Of a stretch of 64,000 nucleotides of DNA, positions 26,284 through 37,694 are shown piece after piece (the stretch's first letter is position 1; each line of letters opens with the position of its first letter). The stretch is from the NCBI RefSeq assembly GCF_000421645.1, contig NZ_ATXK01000002.1:372001-436000 (forward strand). Reading direction: 5' to 3'. The DNA is from Aurantimonas coralicida DSM 14790. GTDB taxonomy: Bacteria; Pseudomonadota; Alphaproteobacteria; Rhizobiales; Rhizobiaceae. The position numbers and the translations under genes are program-made. The notes beneath the pieces are model-generated. The model saw only the letters and a program-made list of their open reading frames with translations, was not told the origin of the DNA and ran no database searches.

Positions 26284-27489
26284 TCAGAGGCCGAGGATCG
26301 CCTTGGCGATGATGCTCTTCTGGATCTCGTTGGAGCCGCCGTAGATCGACACCTTGCGGTAGTTGAAATAGGCGGGCGCCAGCGAGGCGGCGTAGTCCGG
26401 TCCGATCGGCGGCTCGTTGCGGCCGTCCTCGCGCTCCGCCTCGTAGGGCAGGGCATAGGGGCCGATCGCCTCCATCAGGAGCTCGGTCGTCGCCTGCTGC
26501 AGCTCCGATCCCTTGATCTTCAGGATCGAGGAGGCGGGGTCGGGCTTGCCGTCATGGCCGCGCTTGGCCTCGGCCGAAACGACGCGCAGCTGGGTCATCT
26601 CCAGCGCCTTCAGCTCGACCTCGACGGCGGCCACCTTCTCGCGGAACCGGCGGTTCTCCCAGACCGGTATCTGGCCGGCAAACTCCAGCCGGGCGATCTC
26701 CTTCAGGCGGCGGATCCGCTCCTTCGAGCCGCCGACCCGGGCGATGCCGACGCGCTCGTGGCCGAGCAGGAACTTGGCGTAGTCCCAGCCCTTGTTCTCC
26801 TCGCCGACGAGATTCTCGACCGGTACGCGCACGTCGTCGAAGAACACCTCGTTGACCTCGTGGCCGCCGTCGATGGTCTGGATCGGCCGGACGGTGACGC
26901 CGGGCGTCGTCATGTCGATGAGCAGGAAGGAGATGCCCATCTGCTTCTTCGGCGCGTCGGGATCGGTGCGCACCAGGCAGAAGATCCAGTCGGCATGCTG
27001 GCCCAGGGTCGTCCAGGTCTTCTGGCCGTTGACGACGTAATGGTCGCCGTCGCGCACGGCGCGGGTCGTCAGGCTGGCGAGGTCGGAGCCGGCACCCGGC
27101 TCGGAGAAGCCCTGGCACCACCAGTCGTCCAGATTGGCGATGCGCGGCAGGTACTTCGCCTTCTGGGCGTCGTTGCCGAAGGTGTAGATCACCGGGGCGA
27201 CCATGTTGTGGCCGAAGGGCAGCATCTGCGGCGCCGGCGCCTGCTGCATCTCGTCCTGGAAGATGTATTGCTGGATCGGCGACCAACCGGTGCCGCCATG
27301 CTCCACTGGCCAGTGGGGCACAGACCAGCCCTTGGCGTTGAGGATGCGGGTCCAGCGCACCATGCCGTCCTTCGACACGTGGCGCCCGTCGCGCAGCGCC
27401 GCCGTCACGTCGGCGGGCACGTTCTCGCGGATGAAGCTGCGGACCTCGTTGCGGAACGCGACCTCTTCGTCGGTGAAGCGAAGGTCCAT
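26284..27489 (-). CDS. Acyl-CoA dehydrogenase, large-subunit type (PimC-like)
   Basis: A 401-residue FAD enzyme that introduces the trans-2 double bond into acyl-CoA. WCQGFSEPGAGSDLASL (about 127-145) is the FAD/substrate loop and IYGGSNEIQKSIIAKAILGL the canonical C-terminus. It has PimC length and PimC-like features, suggesting a dicarboxylyl-CoA substrate. The frame is open upstream, but the ATG at 27489 follows AAGGA by nine bases and starts MDLRFTDEEVAF, the family N-terminus. It leads the PimC-PimD pair and is divergent from the PimF-like gene. Confidence 0.9.
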   Translation of the reverse strand: MDLRFTDEEVAFRNEVRSFIRENVPADVTAALRDGRHVSKDGMVRWTRILNAKGWSVPHWPVEHGGTGWSPIQQYIFQDEMQQAPAPQMLPFGHNMVAPVIYTFGNDAQKAKYLPRIANLDDWWCQGFSEPGAGSDLASLTTRAVRDGDHYVVNGQKTWTTLGQHADWIFCLVRTDPDAPKKQMGISFLLIDMTTPGVTVRPIQTIDGGHEVNEVFFDDVRVPVENLVGEENKGWDYAKFLLGHERVGIARVGGSKERIRRLKEIARLEFAGQIPVWENRRFREKVAAVEVELKALEMTQLRVVSAEAKRGHDGKPDPASSILKIKGSELQQATTELLMEAIGPYALPYEAEREDGRNEPPIGPDYAASLAPAYFNYRKVSIYGGSNEIQKSIIAKAILGL

Positions 27490-27598
27490 CTGTGTCCATC
27501 CTTGTCGGTGAAGGGCGATGCGGGGGCAGGCGGACCCGCCGCGGGCTTCGCTTCCGGTCCCTCGTGGAGCAGAAGTGGCCCTGCGATCCGCGCCCCGG

Positions 27599-27636
27599 AT
27601 TCCGCATCGTGGAATTCGGTTTTGCAATTGCCGCAA
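27599..27636. promoter_or_regulatory. Candidate IclR operator between the acyl-CoA genes
   Basis: ATTCC-GCATCGT-GGAAT at 27599-27615 is an inverted repeat, and GCAATTGC at 27624-27631 is an adjacent perfect palindrome. Both lie in the divergent promoter region; IclR proteins bind short inverted repeats of this type. The assignment is inferred. Confidence 0.4.
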
Positions 27637-27762
27637 GGTAGAAATCGCCCTAGCCTCTGTCAACGACGACGCGGCGCTCCCGTCCGGGCAGTTTGCCGCC
27701 CCCCGCAACCCCGGCTGCCTTCTCCGCAGGGCCCGGCCCGCCAGCTAATCCAGGACCGTTTC

Positions 27763-29838
<2,076 letters not shown>

Positions 29839-29860
29839 GAACGCGGCGGAGGGCCCGGCG

Positions 29861-30667
29861 ATGCGCAGGCGGGACGCGGACGCAACGGCAGAGGGACCAG
29901 CGCCGGAGGATGATCCCGGCATGGTCACCGCGCTGGTGCGCGGCCTCGACGTCCTGCGCTCGTTCCGCCGCGACGACGGCGCGCTCGGCAATCAGGAGAT
30001 CGCCCGGCGCACCGGCCTGCCCAAGGCGACCGTGTCGCGCCTCACCTACACGCTGAGCCGCCTCGGCTATCTCGTGCATCTGCCCGAATCGGCGAATTAC
30101 CGGCTGGGGCCGGGCGCGCTCGCCCTCGGCTTCGCCACGCTCGGCTCGCTCGGGGTGCGCGACGTGGCGCGGCCCTTCATGCAGGCGCTGGCCGACGAGA
30201 CCCAGTGCTCGGTCGCCCTGGCGACCCGCGACGGCATGGCGATGCTCTATGTCGAGGCCTGCCGGGGATCGAGCGCCATCCGGGTCGATCTCGACGTCGG
30301 CAGCCATCTGAAGCTCGCAACCTCGGCCATCGGGCGAGCCTATCTCGCCGGCCTTCCGGACCGCGATCGCGCCGATCTGATGGCGAAGCTGGCGAGCCGC
30401 GAGGGCGAGGCCTGGCCGGCGATGGAGGCGGGGATCACCGCGGCGCTCGAGGATTTCCGGGCGCTGGGCTTCGTCGTCTCGGCCGGCGACTGGAAGCGCG
30501 AGGTCAACGCCGTCGGCGTGCCGCTGGCCATCGGTACCGGCGGTCTCGCCTTTGCGCTGAATTGCGGCGGCCCGGCCTTCGCGCTGCCGGCCGAGCGGCT
30601 GCGCAGCGACGTCGGGCCGAAGCTGAAGCGCACGGCTGAAGCGGTGCGCGGCGCGCTGGGACTGTAG
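29861..30667 (+). CDS. IclR-family transcriptional regulator
   Basis: A 268-residue regulator of the IclR class. The winged helix-turn-helix (about 15-80) contains IARRTGLPKATVSRLTYTLSR, and the GAF-like ligand domain (about 95-265) has GVRDVARPFMQALAD and SAIGRAYLAGL. GGAGG lies eight bases before the ATG at 29861. It is in one transcript with the PimF-like gene and is the likely repressor or activator of the acyl-CoA set, through the inverted repeats at 27599. Confidence 0.9.
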   Translation: MRRRDADATAEGPAPEDDPGMVTALVRGLDVLRSFRRDDGALGNQEIARRTGLPKATVSRLTYTLSRLGYLVHLPESANYRLGPGALALGFATLGSLGVRDVARPFMQALADETQCSVALATRDGMAMLYVEACRGSSAIRVDLDVGSHLKLATSAIGRAYLAGLPDRDRADLMAKLASREGEAWPAMEAGITAALEDFRALGFVVSAGDWKREVNAVGVPLAIGTGGLAFALNCGGPAFALPAERLRSDVGPKLKRTAEAVRGALGL

Positions 30668-30718
30668 CCGCGCCGCGCCGCCGGCTTTCGCGATGCGCAT
30701 AGGAAAATCGTCGCGCAT

Positions 30719-30735
30719 GGGACGAAGTCCCTTTT
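30719..30735 (+). terminator. Weak terminator after the IclR gene
   Basis: GGGAC-GAA-GTCCC is a five-base-pair stem with a three-base loop, followed by TTTT. It lies 52 bases after the stop. The stem is short, so efficiency is doubtful. Confidence 0.5.
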
Positions 30736-30826
30736 CCTTCCAGCGCGATGGCAATAGGTTTCGCCGCAATCCGCGTCGGTTTTGGGCACCGGACCGGTCG
30801 GTCACACTCAATGGGAGACCCCGATC

Positions 30827-31363
30827 GTGGCAGCACGCATCATCAGCTTCATCGTCGCGCTTTTCGTCCTGCCGGGACTGGCCCTCGCGCATGGCCCGAC
30901 CCGCCAGAAGGCGAGCGAAACCGTCACGATCGACGCAGCGCCGGACAAGGTCTGGGCCAAGATCGCCGAGTTCGGCGACATGTCCTGGCATCCGCGTATC
31001 GCCATGACCGACGCCCCCAAGGGCAACGAGAAGGGCTCGATCCGCACCCTCGGCTTCACCGACGGCGGCATGATGGAGGAGGAGCTGTCGAAATACGACG
31101 CCACCAAGATGAGCTACTCGACCTTCATCGGCCATGTGAATGTCGATCTGCTGCCGGCGACGAACTATTCCTCCACCATCACCGTCAAGCCGGCCAAGGA
31201 CGGCGCCGGGTCCGAGGTGCAGTGGCGCGCCGCCTTCTATCGCGGCTATCCGAACAATGATCCGCCGGCCGAGCTGAACGACGAAGCCGCCGTGGAAGGG
31301 GTCACCGCCTATATCCGCGAGGGTCTCGACAATCTGAAGGCGACCGTCGAATCGGGCTCCTGA
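30827..31363 (+). CDS. MxaD-like SRPBCC-domain periplasmic protein
   Basis: A 178-residue secreted protein. A signal peptide (residues 1-20, ending GLALA) leads to a START-like SRPBCC domain with DAAPDKVWAKIAEFGDMSWHPRI and LPATNYSSTITV. In classic methanol oxidation MxaD aids the contact between the dehydrogenase and its cytochrome; a similar role for XoxF-XoxG is inferred here from context. GTG 30827 follows GGGAG by nine bases and starts the signal peptide. It is the first of a rightward group; its TGA overlaps the next ATG. Confidence 0.82.
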   Translation: MAARIISFIVALFVLPGLALAHGPTRQKASETVTIDAAPDKVWAKIAEFGDMSWHPRIAMTDAPKGNEKGSIRTLGFTDGGMMEEELSKYDATKMSYSTFIGHVNVDLLPATNYSSTITVKPAKDGAGSEVQWRAAFYRGYPNNDPPAELNDEAAVEGVTAYIREGLDNLKATVESGS

Positions 31364-32325
31364 TGCGGCGCGTCGCAGCGAGCGGGGCGAAGGCGGCCTT
31401 CGTCGCCGCGCTGCTCTGGTCGCTGCCGGCCGCGGCCGGCGACATCGCCTATGTCACCAGCCAGGAGGCGGGAGAACTCGCCTTCGTCGATCTCGACGCC
31501 ATGGCCGTGACGAAGACCATCGCCGTGACCGGCAAGCCGGCGGGGATCGCGGTTTCCAGCGATGGCCGCCGCGCCTATGTCTCGCGGCCCGAGGACAAGG
31601 CGATCAGCATCGTCGACACCGCAAGCGGCGAGACGATCGGCGAGATCGCCACCGGCGGCGGGCCGCTCGGCATCGCGGTGCATCCGTCCGGCGCACCGGT
31701 CTATGTCGCCGACTGGTTTTCCCATTCGCTGCTGGTTCTCGATCCCGGGACGCGCAAGGTGGTGGGGTCCTTCGAGACCGGGGAATCGCCTTCCGGCGTC
31801 GCCGTCAGCGCCGACGGCAAGATGGTCGTCACCGCCGACCGCGATTCCAACCAGGTCTCCTTCATCGACACGGCGACCGGCGCGGCCATCGCCCGCGTTG
31901 CGGTCGGCGAACGGCCCTTCGGCGTGACCATCTCGCCGGATGGCAAGAGGGTCTATGCCGCCAATGTCGGCAGCGACGACGTGAGCATCATCGATGTGGC
32001 GACCCATGCGGTCACGTCCACGGTCCCGGTCGGCTCGCACCCCTATGCGGTGGCCGAAAGCCGCGGCAAGGTGTTCGTCACCGACCAGTATGGCAGCACC
32101 GTCACCGTCTTCGATGCGGCGACCGGCACGCGTCTGGAGCAACTGGAAACCGGCGAATATCCCGAAGGCATCGATGTCGGCAGCGACGGGCGCTTCGTCT
32201 ATGTCGCCAACTGGTTCGACAACACGCTGTCGAAGATCGATGCCGGCACGCTGGAGGTGGTCGGCAGCGTCGAGGTCGGCGACGGCCCGCGCGCCTTCGG
32301 GGAGTTCATCGGCAAGGCGCCCTGA
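31363..32325 (+). CDS. PQQ-associated YVTN beta-propeller protein
   Basis: A 320-residue periplasmic beta-propeller. A signal peptide (to about residue 26) is followed by repeats of the YVTN type, each about 42 residues (AFVDLDAMAVTKTI, VYVADWFSHSLLVLD, VYAANVGSDDVSIID, VYVANWFDNTLSKID). Related proteins are found beside PQQ-dependent dehydrogenases. The function is not known, though the fold could scaffold partner proteins. The ATG overlaps the stop of the MxaD-like gene, so the two are translationally coupled. Confidence 0.85.
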   Translation: MRRVAASGAKAAFVAALLWSLPAAAGDIAYVTSQEAGELAFVDLDAMAVTKTIAVTGKPAGIAVSSDGRRAYVSRPEDKAISIVDTASGETIGEIATGGGPLGIAVHPSGAPVYVADWFSHSLLVLDPGTRKVVGSFETGESPSGVAVSADGKMVVTADRDSNQVSFIDTATGAAIARVAVGERPFGVTISPDGKRVYAANVGSDDVSIIDVATHAVTSTVPVGSHPYAVAESRGKVFVTDQYGSTVTVFDAATGTRLEQLETGEYPEGIDVGSDGRFVYVANWFDNTLSKIDAGTLEVVGSVEVGDGPRAFGEFIGKAP

Positions 32326-32382
32326 CGATATCACATCATGGCCAGACTCTTGCGCCAGATTCCCGCGCGAAGGAGACATGCC

Positions 32383-32544
32383 ATGACGGACAATCGCTAT
32401 GGCGGCATCGCTTTCGGTGCCGCAATCGGAACCGGATTGGGGGCGCTGCTCGGCGCCTTCGTCCTGGACAATGTGGCGCTCGGCATCGCCGTCGGGATCG
32501 CGATCGGGGCCGGCTTCGGCAATACGATCGGGCGGCATTTCTAG
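32383..32544 (+). CDS. Small glycine-zipper membrane protein
   Basis: A 53-residue protein, almost all of it glycine- and alanine-rich hydrophobic repeats (GAAIGTGLGALLGAFV and AVGIAIGAGFGNTIG). These are glycine-zipper helices that would pack in a membrane. AAGGAGA lies six bases before the ATG. No functional clue exists beyond its place, 57 bases after the beta-propeller gene, in the methanol-oxidation group. Confidence 0.6.
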   Translation: MTDNRYGGIAFGAAIGTGLGALLGAFVLDNVALGIAVGIAIGAGFGNTIGRHF

Positions 32545-32687
32545 CCGGTCGCGGTGCTGCGACGCCGGGCCGGCAAGGGCGACCGGGAGGGCGCCCATGC
32601 GGCATCGGACGGCACAAGGCTGCATAAGGCAGGCGAGAGCTCGGTCCCGCCTGCCGGGTAGGGAACGGAAAATCGGGAGGAGCCAAG

Positions 32688-33134
32688 ATGGGACGAATCA
32701 ACGCGCTGGGGCTGACGATGGCAGTGGTCGCCGCCGGCCTTGCGGCGCTCGCCACCCTGCCGGCCGCCGCACAGTCGCCGCAGCCGCCCCAGGTGATCGT
32801 CGGCGAAGCCGGGTCGGCCAAGGTGCCGGTCACCGGCAGCGTGCCGAACGCCGCCACCGCGGACTACCCGACGACCGCGACGGCCGACTACGTGTTCGGC
32901 TGCATGTCCAGCAACGGCAACACCCGCACCGCGCTGGAGCAGTGTTCCTGCTCCTTCGACGTGGTCGCAACGCTGCTGCCCTATCAGCGCTATGTCGACG
33001 CCTCGACCTATCTGTCGATGGGCCAGGTCACCGGCGAGAAGGGGGTGTTGTTCCGCTCCAGCGCGGACGCCAAGGCGACGGTCGCCGACCTGCGCCGCGC
33101 CCAGGCCGAAGCCGAGATCCGCTGCTTCAACTGA
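32688..33134 (+). CDS. Secreted four-cysteine protein of unknown function
   Basis: A 148-residue protein. A signal peptide ends at about residue 28 (AAA-Q). The mature part is Ala/Pro/Thr-rich to about residue 65, then has Cys72, Cys86, Cys88 and Cys146 around FGCMSSNG and EQCSCSF; two disulfides could form. I do not recognise a domain. GGGAGG precedes the ATG at 32688. It lies in the methanol-oxidation region, 76 bases before the end of the convergent SoxYZ-like gene, so a role in the periplasmic quinoprotein system is inferred. Confidence 0.75.
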   Translation: MGRINALGLTMAVVAAGLAALATLPAAAQSPQPPQVIVGEAGSAKVPVTGSVPNAATADYPTTATADYVFGCMSSNGNTRTALEQCSCSFDVVATLLPYQRYVDASTYLSMGQVTGEKGVLFRSSADAKATVADLRRAQAEAEIRCFN

Positions 33135-33210
33135 CGGCGACGCCTGCCTTCACCCGTCGGCCAGGCGGTCCAGCAAGACCGGCGCGTCAAGCGCCGCGTT
33201 CAGGTCGTGA

Positions 33211-34101
33211 TCAGGACTGGCCGGCGGTGAAGGTCTGTTCGAAGATATTGCCCTCGGTGTCGGTGGCCTTCGCATGGAAGGGCAGTGCCGGAGCGCCCGC
33301 ATAGTCGAAGCGGAAGCTCGGATCTTCCGAGATCGAGATGCCGCCGGTCATCGAGAACAGCGGCTCGCCACCGTGGGTGACGGCCAGCTCCGACACGAAA
33401 TGCGCCGGGATGTAGAGCAGCGTCACCTGGTCCTTCTGCAGCCCGGAATTGTTCGGGTGCCGGATCATCAGCTGCGCCTCGTTGCGGGCGGTGTCGGCTG
33501 CGTCCTCCGCCGCCGCGAACTGCCGCAGCTTCATCTGGCCCATCTGGCGGGCCGCGACTTCCGGATCCTTGGCCGCCGGCGCGGCACAGCCGCCCGCCGC
33601 CTTCACGAACTGCTTCGTCACATAGAGCGTGCCGTCCGCCGCCTCGGCCACGGCGTGGATGTCGGTATAGGCATTCACCCGCACGCGGGTGGACAGCTCG
33701 GTGAGACCCGCGCCCGGCGCGATCTCGAAGGTCGCCGCCACCGGGGCGGGATTTTCGTCGATGACCAGGGTGACGCGGCGGATGTCGCGGGCCGGATCGA
33801 GCGTCACCTTGATCGGCACGATGGCCGGGTCGGTCGCCCGGGCCGGCGCGTCCAGCGCGATCGCGTCGCTGCCCTCGACCAGTTCGCGGTCGCCGAAGAG
33901 GTCGCCCTTCAGGCCGGGCCAGGCCGAATCCGCCGCTGCCGCGATCTCTTCCGGCGATGCCGCCCACGCAGTGCTGCCGGCGGAAAAGGCGCCGAAGGCC
34001 GCGGCCAGTCCGAGCGTCACGACGCCGCCGAGCCGGGCCGCGCGGCCCGCTCTGGTCGCCGATGTCGAATGCGGCAGCGCCCCGAATAGAGCCTTCGGCA
34101 T
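33211..34101 (-). CDS. Quinoprotein-associated SoxYZ-like carrier
   Basis: A 296-residue periplasmic protein with a long signal region (to about residue 48) and two fused domains. The first (about 60-180) is SoxY-like and carries AAGGCAAP with Cys172, equivalent to the GGC carrier cysteine. The second (about 190-296) is SoxZ-like. The family is defined beside quinoprotein dehydrogenases, where it is thought to carry a group or shuttle electrons; the mechanism is unknown. GGGAGG is eight bases before ATG 34101. It follows the zinc hydrolase gene on the same strand, with which it forms a small operon. Confidence 0.88.
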   Translation of the reverse strand: MPKALFGALPHSTSATRAGRAARLGGVVTLGLAAAFGAFSAGSTAWAASPEEIAAAADSAWPGLKGDLFGDRELVEGSDAIALDAPARATDPAIVPIKVTLDPARDIRRVTLVIDENPAPVAATFEIAPGAGLTELSTRVRVNAYTDIHAVAEAADGTLYVTKQFVKAAGGCAAPAAKDPEVAARQMGQMKLRQFAAAEDAADTARNEAQLMIRHPNNSGLQKDQVTLLYIPAHFVSELAVTHGGEPLFSMTGGISISEDPSFRFDYAGAPALPFHAKATDTEGNIFEQTFTAGQS

Positions 34102-34222
34102 GAGAACCTCCCGGTTATGTCCTGCGAGTGCCCGTTCGCTTGCGGTCAATCTGACCGCCGGTGGCTTCGACGGCAAGGCCGGCACCGATCAACACTTGAC
34201 GATCAGCGCCCGCCGGGCGCCG

Positions 34223-35176
34223 TCACTCCCATTCGAGTTCGGCAAAGCCGGCCGTGGCGTTGCGGGCATTGAAGGCGTCGAACACCTGCCATCGGTCGGC
34301 CTCGCCCGCGCCCGCCGTCTCCACCGCCTCGGACAGCGGCACGCCGGCGGCGATGGCCGCCCGCAGGTCGGCGGCCAGGGCCTCAAGATAGGCCGTCTCG
34401 GCCTCGAGTGCCTGCGGCCACGGCGCGCTGGCGGGGCCATGGCCGGGCACCACCCGCTCGGCGGGCAGGTCGCGAAGGTCGGCGATCCGGGCGAGCCAGC
34501 CCTTCAGCGAGCCATCCAGCACCGGCACATGCGCGATGAACACCAGGTCGCCGGCAAATAGCGTGCCGGTCTGTTCGTCGAAGACGGTCAGGTCGTTGTC
34601 CGTATGGGCGGTCGGCCAGGCGCGCAGTTCGATGATGCGTCCGCCGAGATCGAGGCGGCGCGTGTCGGCCACCGTCTCGTCGGGCAGGGTGACCGCCACC
34701 GCCTCGGCGGCTTCGGGGCCGAGCTGTTCGCGCATCGACATCTTGTAGTGCTCGGCGCGGGCCCCGAGGGCGGCCGGCAGCTTGGCATGACCGATGATCG
34801 TCGCGCCCGCGGCCGCGAAGACCTGATTTCCGAACACATGGTCGGGATGCATGTGGGTATTGATCAGATAGCGGACCGGCTTGTCGGTCACGGCGCGGAT
34901 CGCCGCCAGCGCGGCCTCGCCATCGGCGATGCTGCCGCCGCTGTCGATCATCGCGACGGCATCCGCGCCGACGATAAAGCCGAGATTGGCGATGGCGCCG
35001 TGATTGTCTGGCGTGGTTTCGGCAACGAGCCCGGCCCGCACATGAATGCCCGGCGCGATCTCCTCGAAGCCGGGTGCCGATTCGCCGGCAGCAGGCAGCG
35101 CCGCGCCGAGGAGCAGCATCGAAGCGAGCAGCGCCGCCGGCAGCCGGCGCAGGGTGGAGGGCGAGGTCCAGATCAT
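34223..35176 (-). CDS. Quinoprotein relay metallo-beta-lactamase-fold hydrolase
   Basis: A 317-residue periplasmic hydrolase with a signal peptide (to about residue 30). THMHPDHVFGN (His108, His110, Asp112, His113) is the zinc motif, and PTAHTDNDLTVFD and GHGPAS supply the later ligands. The family sits beside the SoxYZ-like carrier near PQQ dehydrogenases, as here. Its substrate is not known. ATG 35176 is chosen because it starts the signal peptide; GTG 35191 is five codons earlier, and neither has a strong ribosome site. The gene is divergent from xoxF. Confidence 0.85.
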   Translation of the reverse strand: MIWTSPSTLRRLPAALLASMLLLGAALPAAGESAPGFEEIAPGIHVRAGLVAETTPDNHGAIANLGFIVGADAVAMIDSGGSIADGEAALAAIRAVTDKPVRYLINTHMHPDHVFGNQVFAAAGATIIGHAKLPAALGARAEHYKMSMREQLGPEAAEAVAVTLPDETVADTRRLDLGGRIIELRAWPTAHTDNDLTVFDEQTGTLFAGDLVFIAHVPVLDGSLKGWLARIADLRDLPAERVVPGHGPASAPWPQALEAETAYLEALAADLRAAIAAGVPLSEAVETAGAGEADRWQVFDAFNARNATAGFAELEWE

Positions 35177-35838
35177 CCCGGTATCAGGCACGCGGCGATG
35201 CCGCAGGGCAAGCGCGCCGCTGCTTCAACTGGACGTGACGGGGAGGGCTTCGTCCGGCCGTTCGACGACCGCGCGGTCGACAAACCTTGCCCATGCGCCG
35301 TTGATCGCAGCGCCGAGCGAGATGATTCCGGCGTTTCGACCATTGGCTGTCCTGCCACTTTAGTATCACGCGTGAATTGCCGACGGCGCGCGGGGTCATT
35401 CCCCGATCGGGTTGCAGAACATCCGGGCAGTCCTGCGGCGCCTCGTCGCGACTTTCGGCGCTTCGGACAGTATATCTCGCAAAAACAACGGTATTTTGTC
35501 GGCTTATGTGCCGGATAGCGAGATGAATGCAGCGCTTCCACTGCACTGCACCCAGGAAATGCTGCAGCGCACACAGGAAAAGTGGCATTCGGCGCTTGCG
35601 CAGGAAAATTTCCCGAACTAGCATCCTTCCATGGTTTCCGGCTTCAAGGTCGCAGTGTTGGGAGCGCTGCGAATCTCGAAGGCCACGGTAGGGCGTTGAT
35701 CAACGGTGCCCACCAAGACCCCTATTGGCGGTCGTGACACGCTGCCGGAAACCTTCCCCCGACGCTACCGATGGTTCGACGTATGTCGGCAATCCTGCCG
35801 CCAGCCGTCGCCGGCACAGTTCCTTGGGAGGACAGTGA
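35177..35838. promoter_or_regulatory. Long intergenic region upstream of xoxF
   Basis: These 660 bases hold no supported gene and should contain the xoxF promoter, but I see no clear sigma-70 match. CAGGAAA occurs three times in the same orientation, at 35553-35559, 35574-35580 and 35601-35607. That is a candidate regulator-binding array. The xoxF ribosome site GGGAGGA is at 35826-35832. Confidence 0.45.
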
Positions 35839-37686
35839 ATGTTGAAGCTCATCACGAAGGCTGCACTTGCATCCAGCCTGCTCGTTGGTATCGGGGGCAC
35901 CGCCTCCGCCAACGATAAACTGCAGGAACTGCAGGGCGATGCCGCGCAGTGGGTCATGCCGACCGGCAACTACGCCAACCAGCGCTATTCGACGCTCGAC
36001 AAGATCAACAAGGACAATGTCGGCGACATGGTCCCGGCCTGGACCTTCTCGACCGGCGTGCTGCGCGGTCACGAGGGCAACCCGCTGGTCGTCGGCGACA
36101 TGATGTATGTCCACACGCCGTTCCCCAACATGGTCTACGCCCTCGATCTGTCCGACGACGGCTCGATCTCGTGGAAGTATGAGCCGAAGCAGGACCCCAA
36201 CGTCATCCCGGTGATGTGCTGCGACACCGTCAACCGCGGCGTCGCCTATGCCCCGGCGCAGGGTGACGGCGGCAAGGACCTGGTCATCCTCCACCAGGCC
36301 GACACCACCGTCGTGGCGCTCGACGCCAAGACCGGCGAGCAGGTCTGGTCCGTCCAGAACGGCGACCCGTCCAAGGGCGAGACCGGCACGGCCGCGCCGA
36401 TGGTCTTCAAGGACAAGGTGCTGATCGGCATTTCCGGCGGCGAGTTCGGCGTACGTGGCTCGGTCACCGCCTACAATCTCTCCGACGGCAAGCAGGCATG
36501 GCGTGCCTACTCGACCGGTCCGGACGACGAGATGCTGTTCGACCCCGAGAAGACCATGGCTCTCGGCGAGCCGGTGGGCGCCGATTCCTCGCTCAACAGC
36601 TGGGAAGGCGACCAGTGGCAGATCGGTGGCGGCACCACCTGGGGCTGGTTCGCCTATGATCCGGACCTGAACCTGATCTACTACGGCACCGGCAACCCCT
36701 CGACCTGGAACCCGGCCCAGCGCCCGGGCGACAACAAATGGTCGATGACCATCATGGCCCGCGATGCCGACAGCGGCATGGCCAAGTGGGTCTACCAGAT
36801 GACCCCGCATGACGAGTGGGACTTCGACGGCGTCAACGAGATGATCCTCGCGGACATCGATGTCGACGGTTCCGAGCGCAAGGCGCTCGTCCACTTCGAC
36901 CGCAACGGCTTCGCCTACACCCTCGACCGCGAGACCGGCGAACTCCTGGTGGCCAAGAAGTACGACCCGGCCGTCAACTGGGCGACGGAAGTCGTCATGG
37001 ACAAGGAGTCCGATCAGTACGGCCGTCCGCAGGTGGTCGCCGAATACTCGACCGAGCAGAACGGCGAAGACGTGAACTCGACCGGCATCTGCCCGGCCGC
37101 GCTCGGCACCAAGGACCAGCAGCCGGCGGCCTATTCGCCGGAGACCAAGCTGTTCTACGTGCCGACCAACCACGTCTGCATGGACTACGAGCCGTTCCGC
37201 GTGGCCTACACCGCCGGACAGCCTTACGTCGGTGCGACCCTGTCGATGTACCCGGCGCCGAACAGCCATGGCGGCATGGGCAACTTCATCGCCTGGGACG
37301 CCGGCAAGGGTGAGATCGTCTGGTCGCTGCCCGAGCAGTTCTCGGTGTGGTCCGGCGCTCTGGCGACCGCAGGCGACATCGTCTTCTACGGCACGCTCGA
37401 GGGTTACCTGAAGGCGGTGAACGCGCAGACGGGCGAGGAACTCTACAAGTTCAAGACCCCGTCGGGCATCATCGGCAACGTGATGACCTACGAGAACGAC
37501 GGCAAGCAGTATGTCGGCATCCTGTCCGGCATCGGCGGCTGGGCCGGCATCGGCCTGGCGGCAGGCCTCACCGATCCCAACGCCGGTCTCGGCGCGGTCG
37601 GCGGCTATGCAGCCCTGTCCAAGTACACCGCGCTCGGTGGTCAGCTGACGGTCTTCACCGTCCCGGACCAGACCGCGAGCAAGTAA
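35839..37686 (+). CDS. xoxF: Lanthanide-dependent methanol dehydrogenase XoxF
   Basis: A 615-residue periplasmic PQQ enzyme that oxidises methanol and passes electrons to XoxG. A signal peptide ends at about residue 24 (ASA). The eight-bladed quinoprotein propeller shows the vicinal disulfide Cys127-Cys128, Glu202 in GGEFGVRG, Asn286 in YGTGNPS, and HDEWDFDG with the catalytic Asp328. Asp330 follows two residues on; that extra Asp marks lanthanide use and separates XoxF from calcium-using MxaF, which has Ala there. GGGAGGA precedes the ATG. It heads xoxF-xoxG-xoxJ. Expression is probably controlled by the MoxYX-like system. Confidence 0.97.
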   Translation: MLKLITKAALASSLLVGIGGTASANDKLQELQGDAAQWVMPTGNYANQRYSTLDKINKDNVGDMVPAWTFSTGVLRGHEGNPLVVGDMMYVHTPFPNMVYALDLSDDGSISWKYEPKQDPNVIPVMCCDTVNRGVAYAPAQGDGGKDLVILHQADTTVVALDAKTGEQVWSVQNGDPSKGETGTAAPMVFKDKVLIGISGGEFGVRGSVTAYNLSDGKQAWRAYSTGPDDEMLFDPEKTMALGEPVGADSSLNSWEGDQWQIGGGTTWGWFAYDPDLNLIYYGTGNPSTWNPAQRPGDNKWSMTIMARDADSGMAKWVYQMTPHDEWDFDGVNEMILADIDVDGSERKALVHFDRNGFAYTLDRETGELLVAKKYDPAVNWATEVVMDKESDQYGRPQVVAEYSTEQNGEDVNSTGICPAALGTKDQQPAAYSPETKLFYVPTNHVCMDYEPFRVAYTAGQPYVGATLSMYPAPNSHGGMGNFIAWDAGKGEIVWSLPEQFSVWSGALATAGDIVFYGTLEGYLKAVNAQTGEELYKFKTPSGIIGNVMTYENDGKQYVGILSGIGGWAGIGLAAGLTDPNAGLGAVGGYAALSKYTALGGQLTVFTVPDQTASK

Positions 37687-37694
37687 GCTGACAA

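Noticed and set aside
35412-35621. A small rightward frame of 69 codons in the xoxF promoter region
   Set aside because: It has no family resemblance or strong ribosome site, and its base pattern is unlike the nearby genes. I treat the region as non-coding.
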